From: Phytomonas francai
Lineage: Eukaryota > Euglenozoa > Kinetoplastea > Trypanosomatida > Trypanosomatidae
DNA length: 18,155 nt
Assembly: GCA_001766655.1 (NCBI GenBank)
Contig: MJCC01000016.1
Coordinates: 85,376-103,530 of the forward strand
Reading direction: 5' to 3'
Shown: positions 1 through 6,983 of the stretch, piece after piece
How the letters are laid out: each line of letters begins with the position of its first letter
Numbering within the stretch: position 1 is the first letter of the stretch
Program-made: the position numbers and the translations under genes
Notes under the pieces: model-generated
What the model was told of the DNA's origin: nothing
The model's input: the letters and a program-made list of their open reading frames with translations, nothing else
Databases searched by the model: none

Positions 1-1785
1 TCCTCTGTCACAAACGCGAGCCTCGGCGGGGACCCCCGTCGGGGCCTGCACGCGACCGGCGCGGCGGTGAACCCGGGCTTGGGGCCGGGGCGGGGGCCGG
101 CGGCGAGGTCGCCAAGCCTGCGGGACTCGTTCCTCTCCTCGGCCGCCCCCCTGTCCCTCCCTACCTACGACAGCAGCGCGCCGGAGGGGGGCGGCGGGTC
201 GCCCATCCTGCGCTCCTACCGGATGCTGTCCTTCGCGCGGACGGCGGCGCGCTCGGTCGGGGCGACGTCCTCGCCCTTCTGCGGCTCGGAGCCCTCGCTG
301 GGCAACGCGGGGCTCGCCCTCTCGGCCGCCTCTGGCCTCTCCCCGACCCACAACCGCTACCTCGCCATCACCGGCCACCCCATCGGGCTCGAGAACTACG
401 GCAATACCTGCTACATTAACGCCGTCATCCAGCTGCTCTACCACTGCGTCCCCCTCCGTCTCCGGCTGCTCGAGCTGCAGGCGATCTACGCGGGCAAAAA
501 GGGCGGGATCGGGTTTGAGGAAAAGACGCCGCTCTACTACCTCTGCGAGCTCTTCGCAGCGATGCACAAGTCGAACAATCGACCGAAGAAGGCTAATCCT
601 CTGAAGCCGGGCGAAGGCGTCGATCCGCGTCTGCTTCTGCTGTGCATTTGCAAACTCAACCCCATCTTTGATAATTCTATGCAGCAAGACGCGCACGAAT
701 TCGCAATGTTTTTGCTCAATGATATTATGGAAACGGAGAAAAAAATGATGTCGGATCCGAAAAATCGCACCCTCTTTGCTGAGGATCTTAAAAAGAAAAA
801 GTCGTACGCATTTTGGCGAAAACATACGGATAAAAAGATGAAATCGTCTACGTTGAGCGATTCGAATTCTAACTCCACCGGCGTAGATCCCCGTCAGTCC
901 GCATCTATTACAGCCCCTGTTGGGTATTCTTCTCACCAGGACGAACTGGAAAGCATGCCAAGTTCTGGAAAGGCAAAACCAAATTCCGACCTCACGCCGT
1001 TAGAATCCATCCTAAAAGGTATGTTCTGCTCTCTTACGGCGTGCTTTAGCTGCGGAAAAGTATCCACTCTCAATGAACCTTTTATAGATCTCAGCGTGAA
1101 TATCAGGCAAGAGAGCTCGCTATTGCATTGCCTGCACCACATTGGCGATCGGGATTACTTCTACGGAAAGAACAAGCTGCGTTGTGGGAATTGTCATGAC
1201 ATGGTTTGCGCATCCAAAATGATTGTCGTGCAAAAGCTTCCGCAGTACGCGCTATTGGTGCATCTTAAACGATTTTGGTACGATGCGAGTAAGCAAACCT
1301 ACGCCAAAGCCCCCGATCACGTGGCAATACCCACATCGATGGATCTCGAGGAATATGAAACAGCGAATCCGGACGGGCTTCACGAAAATGGCAACCACTC
1401 CCGCCAAAGCTCTCAAGACACCAGAAACAGTGAAACTACTAACGAAACCAAAGGAAAGAGCTCAAATGGAGCTTCTGAAGCCTGCAATTTGAGCGGCACG
1501 CATCGGACGAATTTCGATTCCATACGGCAGACAATGCAAGGGATTGCACGGCATAAGGCGCGGTTTGAGCTTACAGGATTCATCGCGCACCGCGGGCAGG
1601 GCGTGAGTGTCGGGCATTACTTCACCTGTATTCGCTATAATGAGCAGCTTTGGTATTGCTTTGATGATAAAGTGGTTAATATCATGACTGCGAGGGATGT
1701 TCAGCAGTTCTTCGGGATCTCATCGAATCTGATAAATGTGGTGAGCACGACGGCGTATATATTACTTTATGAGCGAGTAGCTTAG
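1..1785 (+). CDS. Ubiquitin carboxyl-terminal hydrolase, USP12/USP46 (yeast Ubp9/13) type, 5' partial
   Basis: This is a cysteine protease that removes ubiquitin from proteins (peptidase family C19). Reading frame 1 is open from the first base and its first in-frame ATG is at 223, so the true start is probably outside the window. Numbering from base 1, the Cys box GLENYGNTCYINA carries the catalytic Cys137 (codon 409-411). DNSMQQDAHEF follows. A zinc-finger pair is visible as CFSC (348-351) and CGNC (395-398). The His box is VGHYF with His539, and the Asp pair in CFDDK begins at 555. The match to human USP12/46 runs the whole domain length, including the QQDAHEF and LLVHLKRFWYD segments. Two hydrophilic insertions, about residues 260-330 and 455-510, and a Gly/Pro/Ser-rich N-terminal region are extra. 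USP12/46 enzymes are normally activated by WD40 partners; whether that holds here is unknown. The stop is TAG. The first ~540 bases are markedly more GC-rich than the rest. Confidence 0.93.
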   Translation, partial: SSVTNASLGGDPRRGLHATGAAVNPGLGPGRGPAARSPSLRDSFLSSAAPLSLPTYDSSAPEGGGGSPILRSYRMLSFARTAARSVGATSSPFCGSEPSLGNAGLALSAASGLSPTHNRYLAITGHPIGLENYGNTCYINAVIQLLYHCVPLRLRLLELQAIYAGKKGGIGFEEKTPLYYLCELFAAMHKSNNRPKKANPLKPGEGVDPRLLLLCICKLNPIFDNSMQQDAHEFAMFLLNDIMETEKKMMSDPKNRTLFAEDLKKKKSYAFWRKHTDKKMKSSTLSDSNSNSTGVDPRQSASITAPVGYSSHQDELESMPSSGKAKPNSDLTPLESILKGMFCSLTACFSCGKVSTLNEPFIDLSVNIRQESSLLHCLHHIGDRDYFYGKNKLRCGNCHDMVCASKMIVVQKLPQYALLVHLKRFWYDASKQTYAKAPDHVAIPTSMDLEEYETANPDGLHENGNHSRQSSQDTRNSETTNETKGKSSNGASEACNLSGTHRTNFDSIRQTMQGIARHKARFELTGFIAHRGQGVSVGHYFTCIRYNEQLWYCFDDKVVNIMTARDVQQFFGISSNLINVVSTTAYILLYERVA

Positions 1786-1787
1786 GC

Positions 1788-1844
1788 TCCTTCTTTATTC
1801 TTTCTCTCTCTCTCTCTCTTTCTCTTTTTTGTTACCTTTCTTAG
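1788..1844 (+). promoter_or_regulatory. Long polypyrimidine tract ending in AG (possible trans-splice acceptor)
   Basis: A nearly uninterrupted C/T stretch with a (CT)n core at 1804-1820 starts three bases after the USP stop and ends at CTTAG (AG at 1843-1844). In kinetoplastids such tracts direct spliced-leader addition and polyadenylation of the upstream gene. Here no convincing ORF starts for 0.8 kb downstream, so its target is unclear. Confidence 0.4.
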
Positions 1845-1974
1845 TTATTTTTCTCTTTTGAAATCGTCTACATTAGGGGGGGAGGGAGGAAAGAGATTTT
1901 TTCCCCTAAAGAATTCCGAGGAAATAGACGTAATCCTTACAAATGTTTTTGTACCGATAGAAAAAATACATGTC

Positions 1975-2007
1975 TGTTTACAAGGATATATTTACGATTT
2001 GTAAACA
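1975..2007. repeat. Perfect 9-bp inverted repeat (hairpin)
   Basis: TGTTTACAA at 1975-1983 is exactly complementary to TTGTAAACA at 1999-2007, with a 15-base AT-rich loop. It lies in the presumed 3' UTR of the deubiquitinase or in spacer DNA. It could be an RNA stem-loop or a protein-binding palindrome. It has no run of T after it that would suggest a Pol III terminator. Confidence 0.5.
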
Positions 2008-2374
2008 ATATTAAGGGGTGAAAAAAAAATGTGGTAACAAAATTCAAAAGTTATGGATATGATTATTTTTTCTTTTTTCGGTATTACCATTACCACTGGT
2101 TATATGAATCATCCCACACTTTTCTGAAGATTACCTTACGAATTATGTCCCTGTAAGTGAGAAAAGAAATGCTTGCACCGAATCATTTAAATTAATTGGT
2201 GTACATTTTATTACGATTGTCACACATTGGGGTTACAAAATGTGCTAACAGTAAATGTTGTCAGTGTTGAGTTAATAACGTGTCCTTTAATGGTTATTTC
2301 ATGAAATATCTTCTCAAGTCTTTCTGGTTCTATGTACGAGCCTGGAGTCCTTTTTTAAGCTCTCTTGATACCCA

Positions 2375-2400
2375 TTATTTCTCTTTATTTTTTGTGAAGT
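2375..2400 (+). promoter_or_regulatory. Candidate distal trans-splice acceptor of the PIWI-like gene
   Basis: A T/C-rich run (ATTTCTCTTTATTTTTTG) is followed by AG at 2399-2400. No ATG occurs between this AG and 2656, so a transcript spliced here would have its first ATG at 2656, in frame with the PIWI-like protein. This would give the long form. Confidence 0.35.
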
Positions 2401-2655
2401 CTTTCATCTTAACAAGAAATTCCCATTTTCCCGGCTGGCATATACACGCACTGCTAGGTCTTCAGTCTCGCTAAGAGACTAGCCTTATAAAGCATACAAC
2501 AAAGAGTTGAGGGAAAATAATAAAGAAGAAGCAGAAGGTATTACACAACTCATTACACAGAAAGAATATCCATTAGTCTGGATAAATCCAAAAAAAAAAG
2601 GCCCTCATCAAATTGCGTGAAGCAGATATAGAAAAAAGTGGACGTGAAAGGGAAA

Positions 2656-5600
2656 ATGATGGAAGTAAAGATGCTTTTGATAACTTGTCAACATCTCCTC
2701 AATCTCATATCCCGTCATTCCTTTCACCATCATCTTGGCATCTTCAAAGAGTCGCGTGTGCTTCTCGCAAACAACGGCAGCCCTGGGAGCTCACTTTACG
2801 CCTCCCACGACCGTGCACGCTCCCCTGCCCAATTTAACTATCTTTCCATTAAAAAAGGAGAGGCTATAAAACCCTCTCGAGCAGAAACTAACAATAATCT
2901 TAATATTGATAATTCTTCTTTTTCTGCCGTAGACGCCTCGCGTACGTTTTGGTCGATGGAAGTAAAACAAACCCCACTGGAGGAGCTCAGTCGCCGGCAT
3001 TTGCTTGATCGGAGAGCGGATAAACGCTCGCGATTTACGGTCCGCAATCGACTGCAAGAAGACGGCGTGGTTTCGAATTTGTTTCCAATATTTTTTTCTG
3101 GCGATCATAATAATGCCAGTAGAGATCATCCCCCCGAAGCATTGTTGTACGTTTATGACATTTACGCCACGCGGGAACCGCCTCAGAAATGGATTCACAA
3201 TAACAGCAATAATCGTAAAGTCGAGCGATCAGCCTCGGCCTCGCGAGAGGCCTGCAAAAAACAGGCGATGCGCAAGCCCTCCTTCGCATCCTCCTCAAGT
3301 GAAAATGAGGGTGAGACTCGCCGCGTCCCCCCTGATAACGCCTGGCAAGGGCTTTGTCGGTTTTTTTCGCATTATTTTGCGCGCTCCCCCCCTCCCCCGA
3401 TGGTCCAGGTGCTTTATAAATTATACACGACCTCGCCCTTGCCGGCGAGCGCGCTGAAGGTCCCCGCGTCCTTTTACGATCTCGGCTGGCGGGGCTGTGA
3501 GCTCCGGTTTATCACGCGGCTTCGCTACGCGGACCTCGACCCCCACGCCCTGCAGGGGCTCATTAACAAAATCGCCCTTTGGGCCGTCCGCAATGCCCCG
3601 CCACCGTCGGATGCGGAAGCGAAGAACCGTACAAATTCCACTGGTTGCCATGCTCCGGGTACGGATGGCTATCGCATTGTGCGGGAAAAGGGGGGGAAGT
3701 TGGTGAACCTGATGGGCGGCATCTCCTCCGCCGGGACGCGCGTGTTTTCAGGGGTCCTCGTGCAGGCTATTTTTGTCGACGCGAGCGCCTGCGAGACTCT
3801 CTCGCAAGGGCTTCACAAAATGGACAAAAAGGAAGACCGTGTGGTCCGGTCGCGCCTGAACTCGACCGATTTAGCCACCCTGTCGGAGGGCACCACGCCG
3901 GCGGATCGGCCGATTCGTTTTTCGGTCGAATCCTTCCTGCGCGCCTTTGTCTATAAGGGGAGAAATGTCGAAAGCTATAGCATTGCGGATGCCTCGGGCG
4001 CGTACCTGGCGTCCTTTTGGGACCCCGTAACGCCTCAGCGGCTCGAGCCCGGCAAGATTTACGCCGCGACAGGGCTAAAATTGCGAATTTACCCGAGCCG
4101 GAACCATCTCCGCCTCTTTGAACTTCACGAAGGCACGACGACCGTCAGCGAAGCGGAAGACAAGCGCACGAAGGAAACGACGACGCGGGGGGAGGGCGAT
4201 GGGGCTCTTTCCGTGGGGGCCTCGGCCCCCGCCCCCCCCCGCCCCGCGGCGGCCCGGCAGCTGGTGTTGAAGATCGACGCGAAGGGCACGATGGCGACGG
4301 AGGGCTCGCTGTGGGGGGAAGTGTTCCGGCACTACGGGGGGGGGCCGTACGCGGCGGCCGAGACGCGGGCGGCCCTCACCCGCGCCCTGCGCGGGCTCCC
4401 GGTCGTCAACGCGCTCGACCTCCGGCAGGGCGTGATCCGGCACCTGCGCTTCGACCCCCCGGGGCTTCCCCGCCTCCCGGCGGCCGCGGGCGGGGCGAGC
4501 GGGGGCGGCGGGAAAGCGGGCGGGGGCCTTCCGCCGGGGCTCCTCGCCGCGCTCGACCCCTGGCAGCCCTGGGCCGTCCTCGCCGACGGCCGCGTGGCCC
4601 CCCTGCAGCTCCTCCACGGCTGCCACGACGCCCGCGGCCGCGCGTGGCAGCGCGTCGGGGTCGCGGCGCTGTCGCTGCTGCCGCCGCGGCGGGCGCTGCT
4701 GCTCGCGGGGGCGCGGGGGCACCTCGCGCGGGGCCTGCNCGCCTGGGGCCTCGCCCTCGCGGCCGCCCCCCTGCGAACGCGGCGGCTCGCGCTGCTCCCG
4801 CGTGTGACAGCGGCGGGGCCGGGGCCGGGGGGCGCCACCACGGCAAAGGCCGTAACGGCCGCGGCCTTCCCGACGACGGTGGTCGTCGTTGGGATCGGCG
4901 GGGGCACGGCGGCGGCCACGCAGCGCGTCGCGAAGACGGCGGGGCGGGTCGCGGCGTACTTCCGCGCGGGGCCGGGGCCGGGGCCCGCCTGCGTCGACTC
5001 CGCCGAGGCCGCCGTGCGCCTCGCCCTCGACCGCGTCCTCCTGCCCGACGGGGGCGGGGCCGACGCCGAACGCGCACGGCTGCGCGATCGCAACACCGCG
5101 GTCATTTTTATCACGACGGCGCCCGACTCGCGCGCGGCGCGATGGGCGATGGCCGAGTGCCTCAGCCGCGGGATTTTGCCGCTCTGCCTCCCCCCGGCGC
5201 CGACCCCCGAGCGGGCGTCGCTTCTCTGCGGGAACCTCCGCCGGCTGCTTTTGAACAAATTCGAGCAAAATCCCCTGCGCGGGGTGGAGCTCGCGAAGGA
5301 GGTCCCGGCGATCGCCGGGCGGCGCGTGCTCTTTGTCGGCGTGGATACATGCCATACCAACTCCACGAGCGTCGGCGCCGCCGTCGGGATTCTGCACACC
5401 GGGGACGGCGTCGAGGGGGGAGGGAATCGTCTGCTCACGCGGTTTTGGCCGCACCGCTCCCGCGGCCACGAGGTCGAACAACTCGGCGAGCAGATCCAAA
5501 GCCTCCTCGCGGAGTCCTCCGCGCTCGCTGGCGGGCTCGAAGAGGTAATTATCTTCCAGGACGGCAACGTTTTCAGCGAGCTCGCCCAGATTAAAGATCT

Positions 5601-6111
5601 TATCGCCGCCTGCATGCCCAACTGCGGCCTGACCTTCATGTGCCTGCATAAGCGCAGCAACATCCGCTTCTTCCACGAACACGCCGCCTCGTCAAGCGGG
5701 GGAGAAGAAAGAGATGGGTTTGGAAATGCGTATTCGTCCCCGTCCGGAGAGATGAGGAGTTGTAATAACGTCGTGAAGGGGGTCTTAATCCCGGCGCTCG
5801 CGCCGATCGCGCTCGACTACGAGGTCGCCGCTCCCAGCTTCTACCTTCAGACCCACGACAGCGAGATGTCGACCGCGCGGATCGTCAAATACACCGTCCA
5901 TCACCTGAGCCCATCCTTAGGGTTGACCGAAGTCCAGCATCTCGCGAATGTCATGGCGAATGTCATGGCCCCGAGGCCGACGAAGCTGCCGATGTCTACG
6001 CGGTGCGCACACCGCCTGGCCGACCGCGCGGAGCGGCTCCTCGACGCCGTCCCGGAGCTCCAATGCGAGATGATTCCCTCCCCTCTTCGGGAAAGACTGT
6101 GGTTTTTGTAA
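2656..6111 (+). CDS. PWI1: PIWI-clade Argonaute-like protein with an OB-fold insertion
   Basis: Argonaute/PIWI proteins bind small guide nucleic acids and many cut the target. From ATG 2656 the protein has 1151 residues. The N domain is visible at NLFPIFF (from 141) and ALLYVYDI (from 162). A linker-1 strand, TRVFSGVLVQAIF, lies near 360. An RPA-like OB-fold segment occupies about 418-495 (SIADASGAYLASFWDP, then GKIYAATGLKLRIY). A divergent PAZ-like region spans about 535-686 (LVLKIDAKG to LLPPRRALLLAG). The MID is near 806-850 and the PIWI domain runs from about 890. The catalytic residues are Asp897 (GVDTCH), Glu939 (RGHEVEQ), Asp969 (FQDGNV) and His1119 (CAHRLAD), plus KRSNIRFF as in animal PIWI, so slicer chemistry appears intact. 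The trypanosomatid PIWI1 family was described as lacking a recognisable PAZ and, in Leishmania, as mitochondrial; that is from memory. The start is ambiguous: ATG 2956 follows an excellent acceptor and would give 1051 residues. One unresolved base lies at 4739. Residues 590-740 are encoded by extremely GC-rich, low-complexity DNA. Confidence 0.9.
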   Translation: MMEVKMLLITCQHLLNLISRHSFHHHLGIFKESRVLLANNGSPGSSLYASHDRARSPAQFNYLSIKKGEAIKPSRAETNNNLNIDNSSFSAVDASRTFWSMEVKQTPLEELSRRHLLDRRADKRSRFTVRNRLQEDGVVSNLFPIFFSGDHNNASRDHPPEALLYVYDIYATREPPQKWIHNNSNNRKVERSASASREACKKQAMRKPSFASSSSENEGETRRVPPDNAWQGLCRFFSHYFARSPPPPMVQVLYKLYTTSPLPASALKVPASFYDLGWRGCELRFITRLRYADLDPHALQGLINKIALWAVRNAPPPSDAEAKNRTNSTGCHAPGTDGYRIVREKGGKLVNLMGGISSAGTRVFSGVLVQAIFVDASACETLSQGLHKMDKKEDRVVRSRLNSTDLATLSEGTTPADRPIRFSVESFLRAFVYKGRNVESYSIADASGAYLASFWDPVTPQRLEPGKIYAATGLKLRIYPSRNHLRLFELHEGTTTVSEAEDKRTKETTTRGEGDGALSVGASAPAPPRPAAARQLVLKIDAKGTMATEGSLWGEVFRHYGGGPYAAAETRAALTRALRGLPVVNALDLRQGVIRHLRFDPPGLPRLPAAAGGASGGGGKAGGGLPPGLLAALDPWQPWAVLADGRVAPLQLLHGCHDARGRAWQRVGVAALSLLPPRRALLLAGARGHLARGLXAWGLALAAAPLRTRRLALLPRVTAAGPGPGGATTAKAVTAAAFPTTVVVVGIGGGTAAATQRVAKTAGRVAAYFRAGPGPGPACVDSAEAAVRLALDRVLLPDGGGADAERARLRDRNTAVIFITTAPDSRAARWAMAECLSRGILPLCLPPAPTPERASLLCGNLRRLLLNKFEQNPLRGVELAKEVPAIAGRRVLFVGVDTCHTNSTSVGAAVGILHTGDGVEGGGNRLLTRFWPHRSRGHEVEQLGEQIQSLLAESSALAGGLEEVIIFQDGNVFSELAQIKDLIAACMPNCGLTFMCLHKRSNIRFFHEHAASSSGGEERDGFGNAYSSPSGEMRSCNNVVKGVLIPALAPIALDYEVAAPSFYLQTHDSEMSTARIVKYTVHHLSPSLGLTEVQHLANVMANVMAPRPTKLPMSTRCAHRLADRAERLLDAVPELQCEMIPSPLRERLWFL
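2913..2932 (+). promoter_or_regulatory. Strong trans-splice acceptor-like site before ATG 2956
   Basis: The tract TTCTTCTTTTTCTGCCG is followed directly by TAG (AG at 2931-2932), 23 bases before the in-frame ATG at 2956. It has the textbook form of a kinetoplastid spliced-leader acceptor. Use of this site would give the short PIWI-like protein, which starts just ahead of the N domain. Confidence 0.55.
5944..5967 (+). repeat. 12-bp perfect tandem duplication inside the PIWI domain
   Basis: GCGAATGTCATG occurs twice in direct succession, giving ANVM-ANVM (residues 1097-1104 of the long form). It lies between the second catalytic Asp and the catalytic His, in a segment that in animal PIWI forms a helix. 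The copies are identical, so the duplication is recent or under strong constraint. Confidence 0.9.
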
Positions 6112-6822
6112 AACGATAAGGGAATCCCCAATCGAACTGCTTTATTATTATTTCATTAGTTTACCCGTATGCTTTTTTTTTTGAAGTTATCCAAATCGTT
6201 TAGGATAAGAGATAGTCTTCTATACTTTTTATTTCTTTCATGTCTATTTCTCAGATTTTTCTTTCATTGCCTCAACTCGTGGAGCAAGGCCATATTTTAT
6301 TCGGATCCTTATTGTTCTTCGCTAATTTTATCGCGACGTAGTATATATGTAGCCCTGCTCACTTTTACCCTTTCGAAGTCGATGGTCCCCCCTTTTTGGC
6401 CATCTTTTTCTCACCGTATGAACTCACTAAAATTCTGCTTAAACGTCAATGCTAACAATGCTGCACCACTAACAGAGGGGCAGCTCCCTAATTTCCCCTA
6501 CTCGCTTCCAAACCCTCTTCTAATATATTCCTTTTTTGTATCTTTTTTTTCCCCTTCAATACGACTATTTGCTTCTTGACGCTATAAATAAAAGAACATT
6601 GCATCAGGGCAATGTCGTGAATTCACTATCGACACAAAGCAGGATAGCCACTAGTTTATTACCGAAAGCTACCAAAGTTCTCTCTCGTCCTGTTGATGGC
6701 GTAAATGGGGGTTCCTCTTAGCTTTCTTTTTTGTTGTTGTTGTTCGCTTGTTTGATTATCAGAAAATATGCTTGGAAACCCATCCCTGAATTTACCGTAT
6801 CCGCCTATCTTCCGAACACATG

Positions 6823-6865
6823 CTATCTTCTCCTCACACCTATATCGTCTCCCCTTTCCTATCAG
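6823..6865 (+). promoter_or_regulatory. Candidate trans-splice acceptor (upstream) of the ferredoxin reductase gene
   Basis: A long C/T-rich run including CGTCTCCCCTTTCCTATCAG ends with AG at 6864-6865. No ATG lies between this AG and the gene start at 6984, so its use would give an uninterrupted 5' UTR of about 118 bases. Confidence 0.45.
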
Positions 6866-6895
6866 AATAGAGTTTAGTCTGTGGGCAACATTATT

Positions 6896-6923
6896 GCGTT
6901 CTTTATTTTCCCATTTTTTGAAG
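6896..6923 (+). promoter_or_regulatory. Candidate trans-splice acceptor (proximal) of the ferredoxin reductase gene
   Basis: The tract TTCTTTATTTTCCCATTTTTTG is followed by AAG (AG at 6922-6923), 60 bases before ATG 6984. The first ATG downstream is the gene start. Confidence 0.5.
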
Positions 6924-6983
6924 AAACAATTTGAATATTTAAAAGCATAACAGGGAGAAAAAAAAAACAGGAAAAGGCGCTCC

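Larger units (their letters stand above)
1786..2655. other. Intergenic region between the deubiquitinase and PIWI-like gene
   Basis: This is AT-rich spacer sequence. It holds the CT tract just after the stop, a G-run at 1876-1889, a 9-bp perfect inverted repeat at 1975-2007, a smaller hairpin (CACATT/AATGTG, 2223-2244) and a pyrimidine tract with AG at 2399-2400. No ORF with coding-like composition is seen. The 64-codon frame around 2280-2474 lacks an ATG start and resembles translated T-rich spacer. Confidence 0.6.
6112..6983. other. Intergenic region between PIWI-like gene and ferredoxin reductase
   Basis: This T-rich spacer has several polypyrimidine tracts ending in AG. Those at 6722-6762, 6823-6865 and 6896-6923 are candidate acceptors for the next gene. 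A 136-codon ATG frame at 6169-6579 translates to a Phe/Leu/Ser-rich sequence, as expected from random pyrimidine-rich DNA, and it has no acceptor close upstream. It is not called as a gene. Confidence 0.6.

Noticed and set aside
67..222. GTG at 67 as the start of the deubiquitinase
   Set aside because: GTG starts are not expected in a eukaryote, and the frame is open to base 1, so the gene is treated as 5' partial.
4075..5682. Long antisense and alternate-frame ORFs (up to 535 codons) opposite the PIWI-like gene
   Set aside because: They exist because the GC-rich DNA lacks stop codons in all frames. Their translations are Arg/Pro/Ala runs without domains, while the sense frame carries the PIWI motifs.
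5910..5925. Telomere-like TTAGGGTT
   Set aside because: A single copy inside the PIWI coding sequence; no tandem array.
6169..6579. 136-codon ATG ORF between the PIWI-like gene and ferredoxin reductase
   Set aside because: It is T-rich spacer translated into Phe/Leu/Ser, with no homology recognised and no acceptor just upstream. A small membrane protein cannot be fully excluded.
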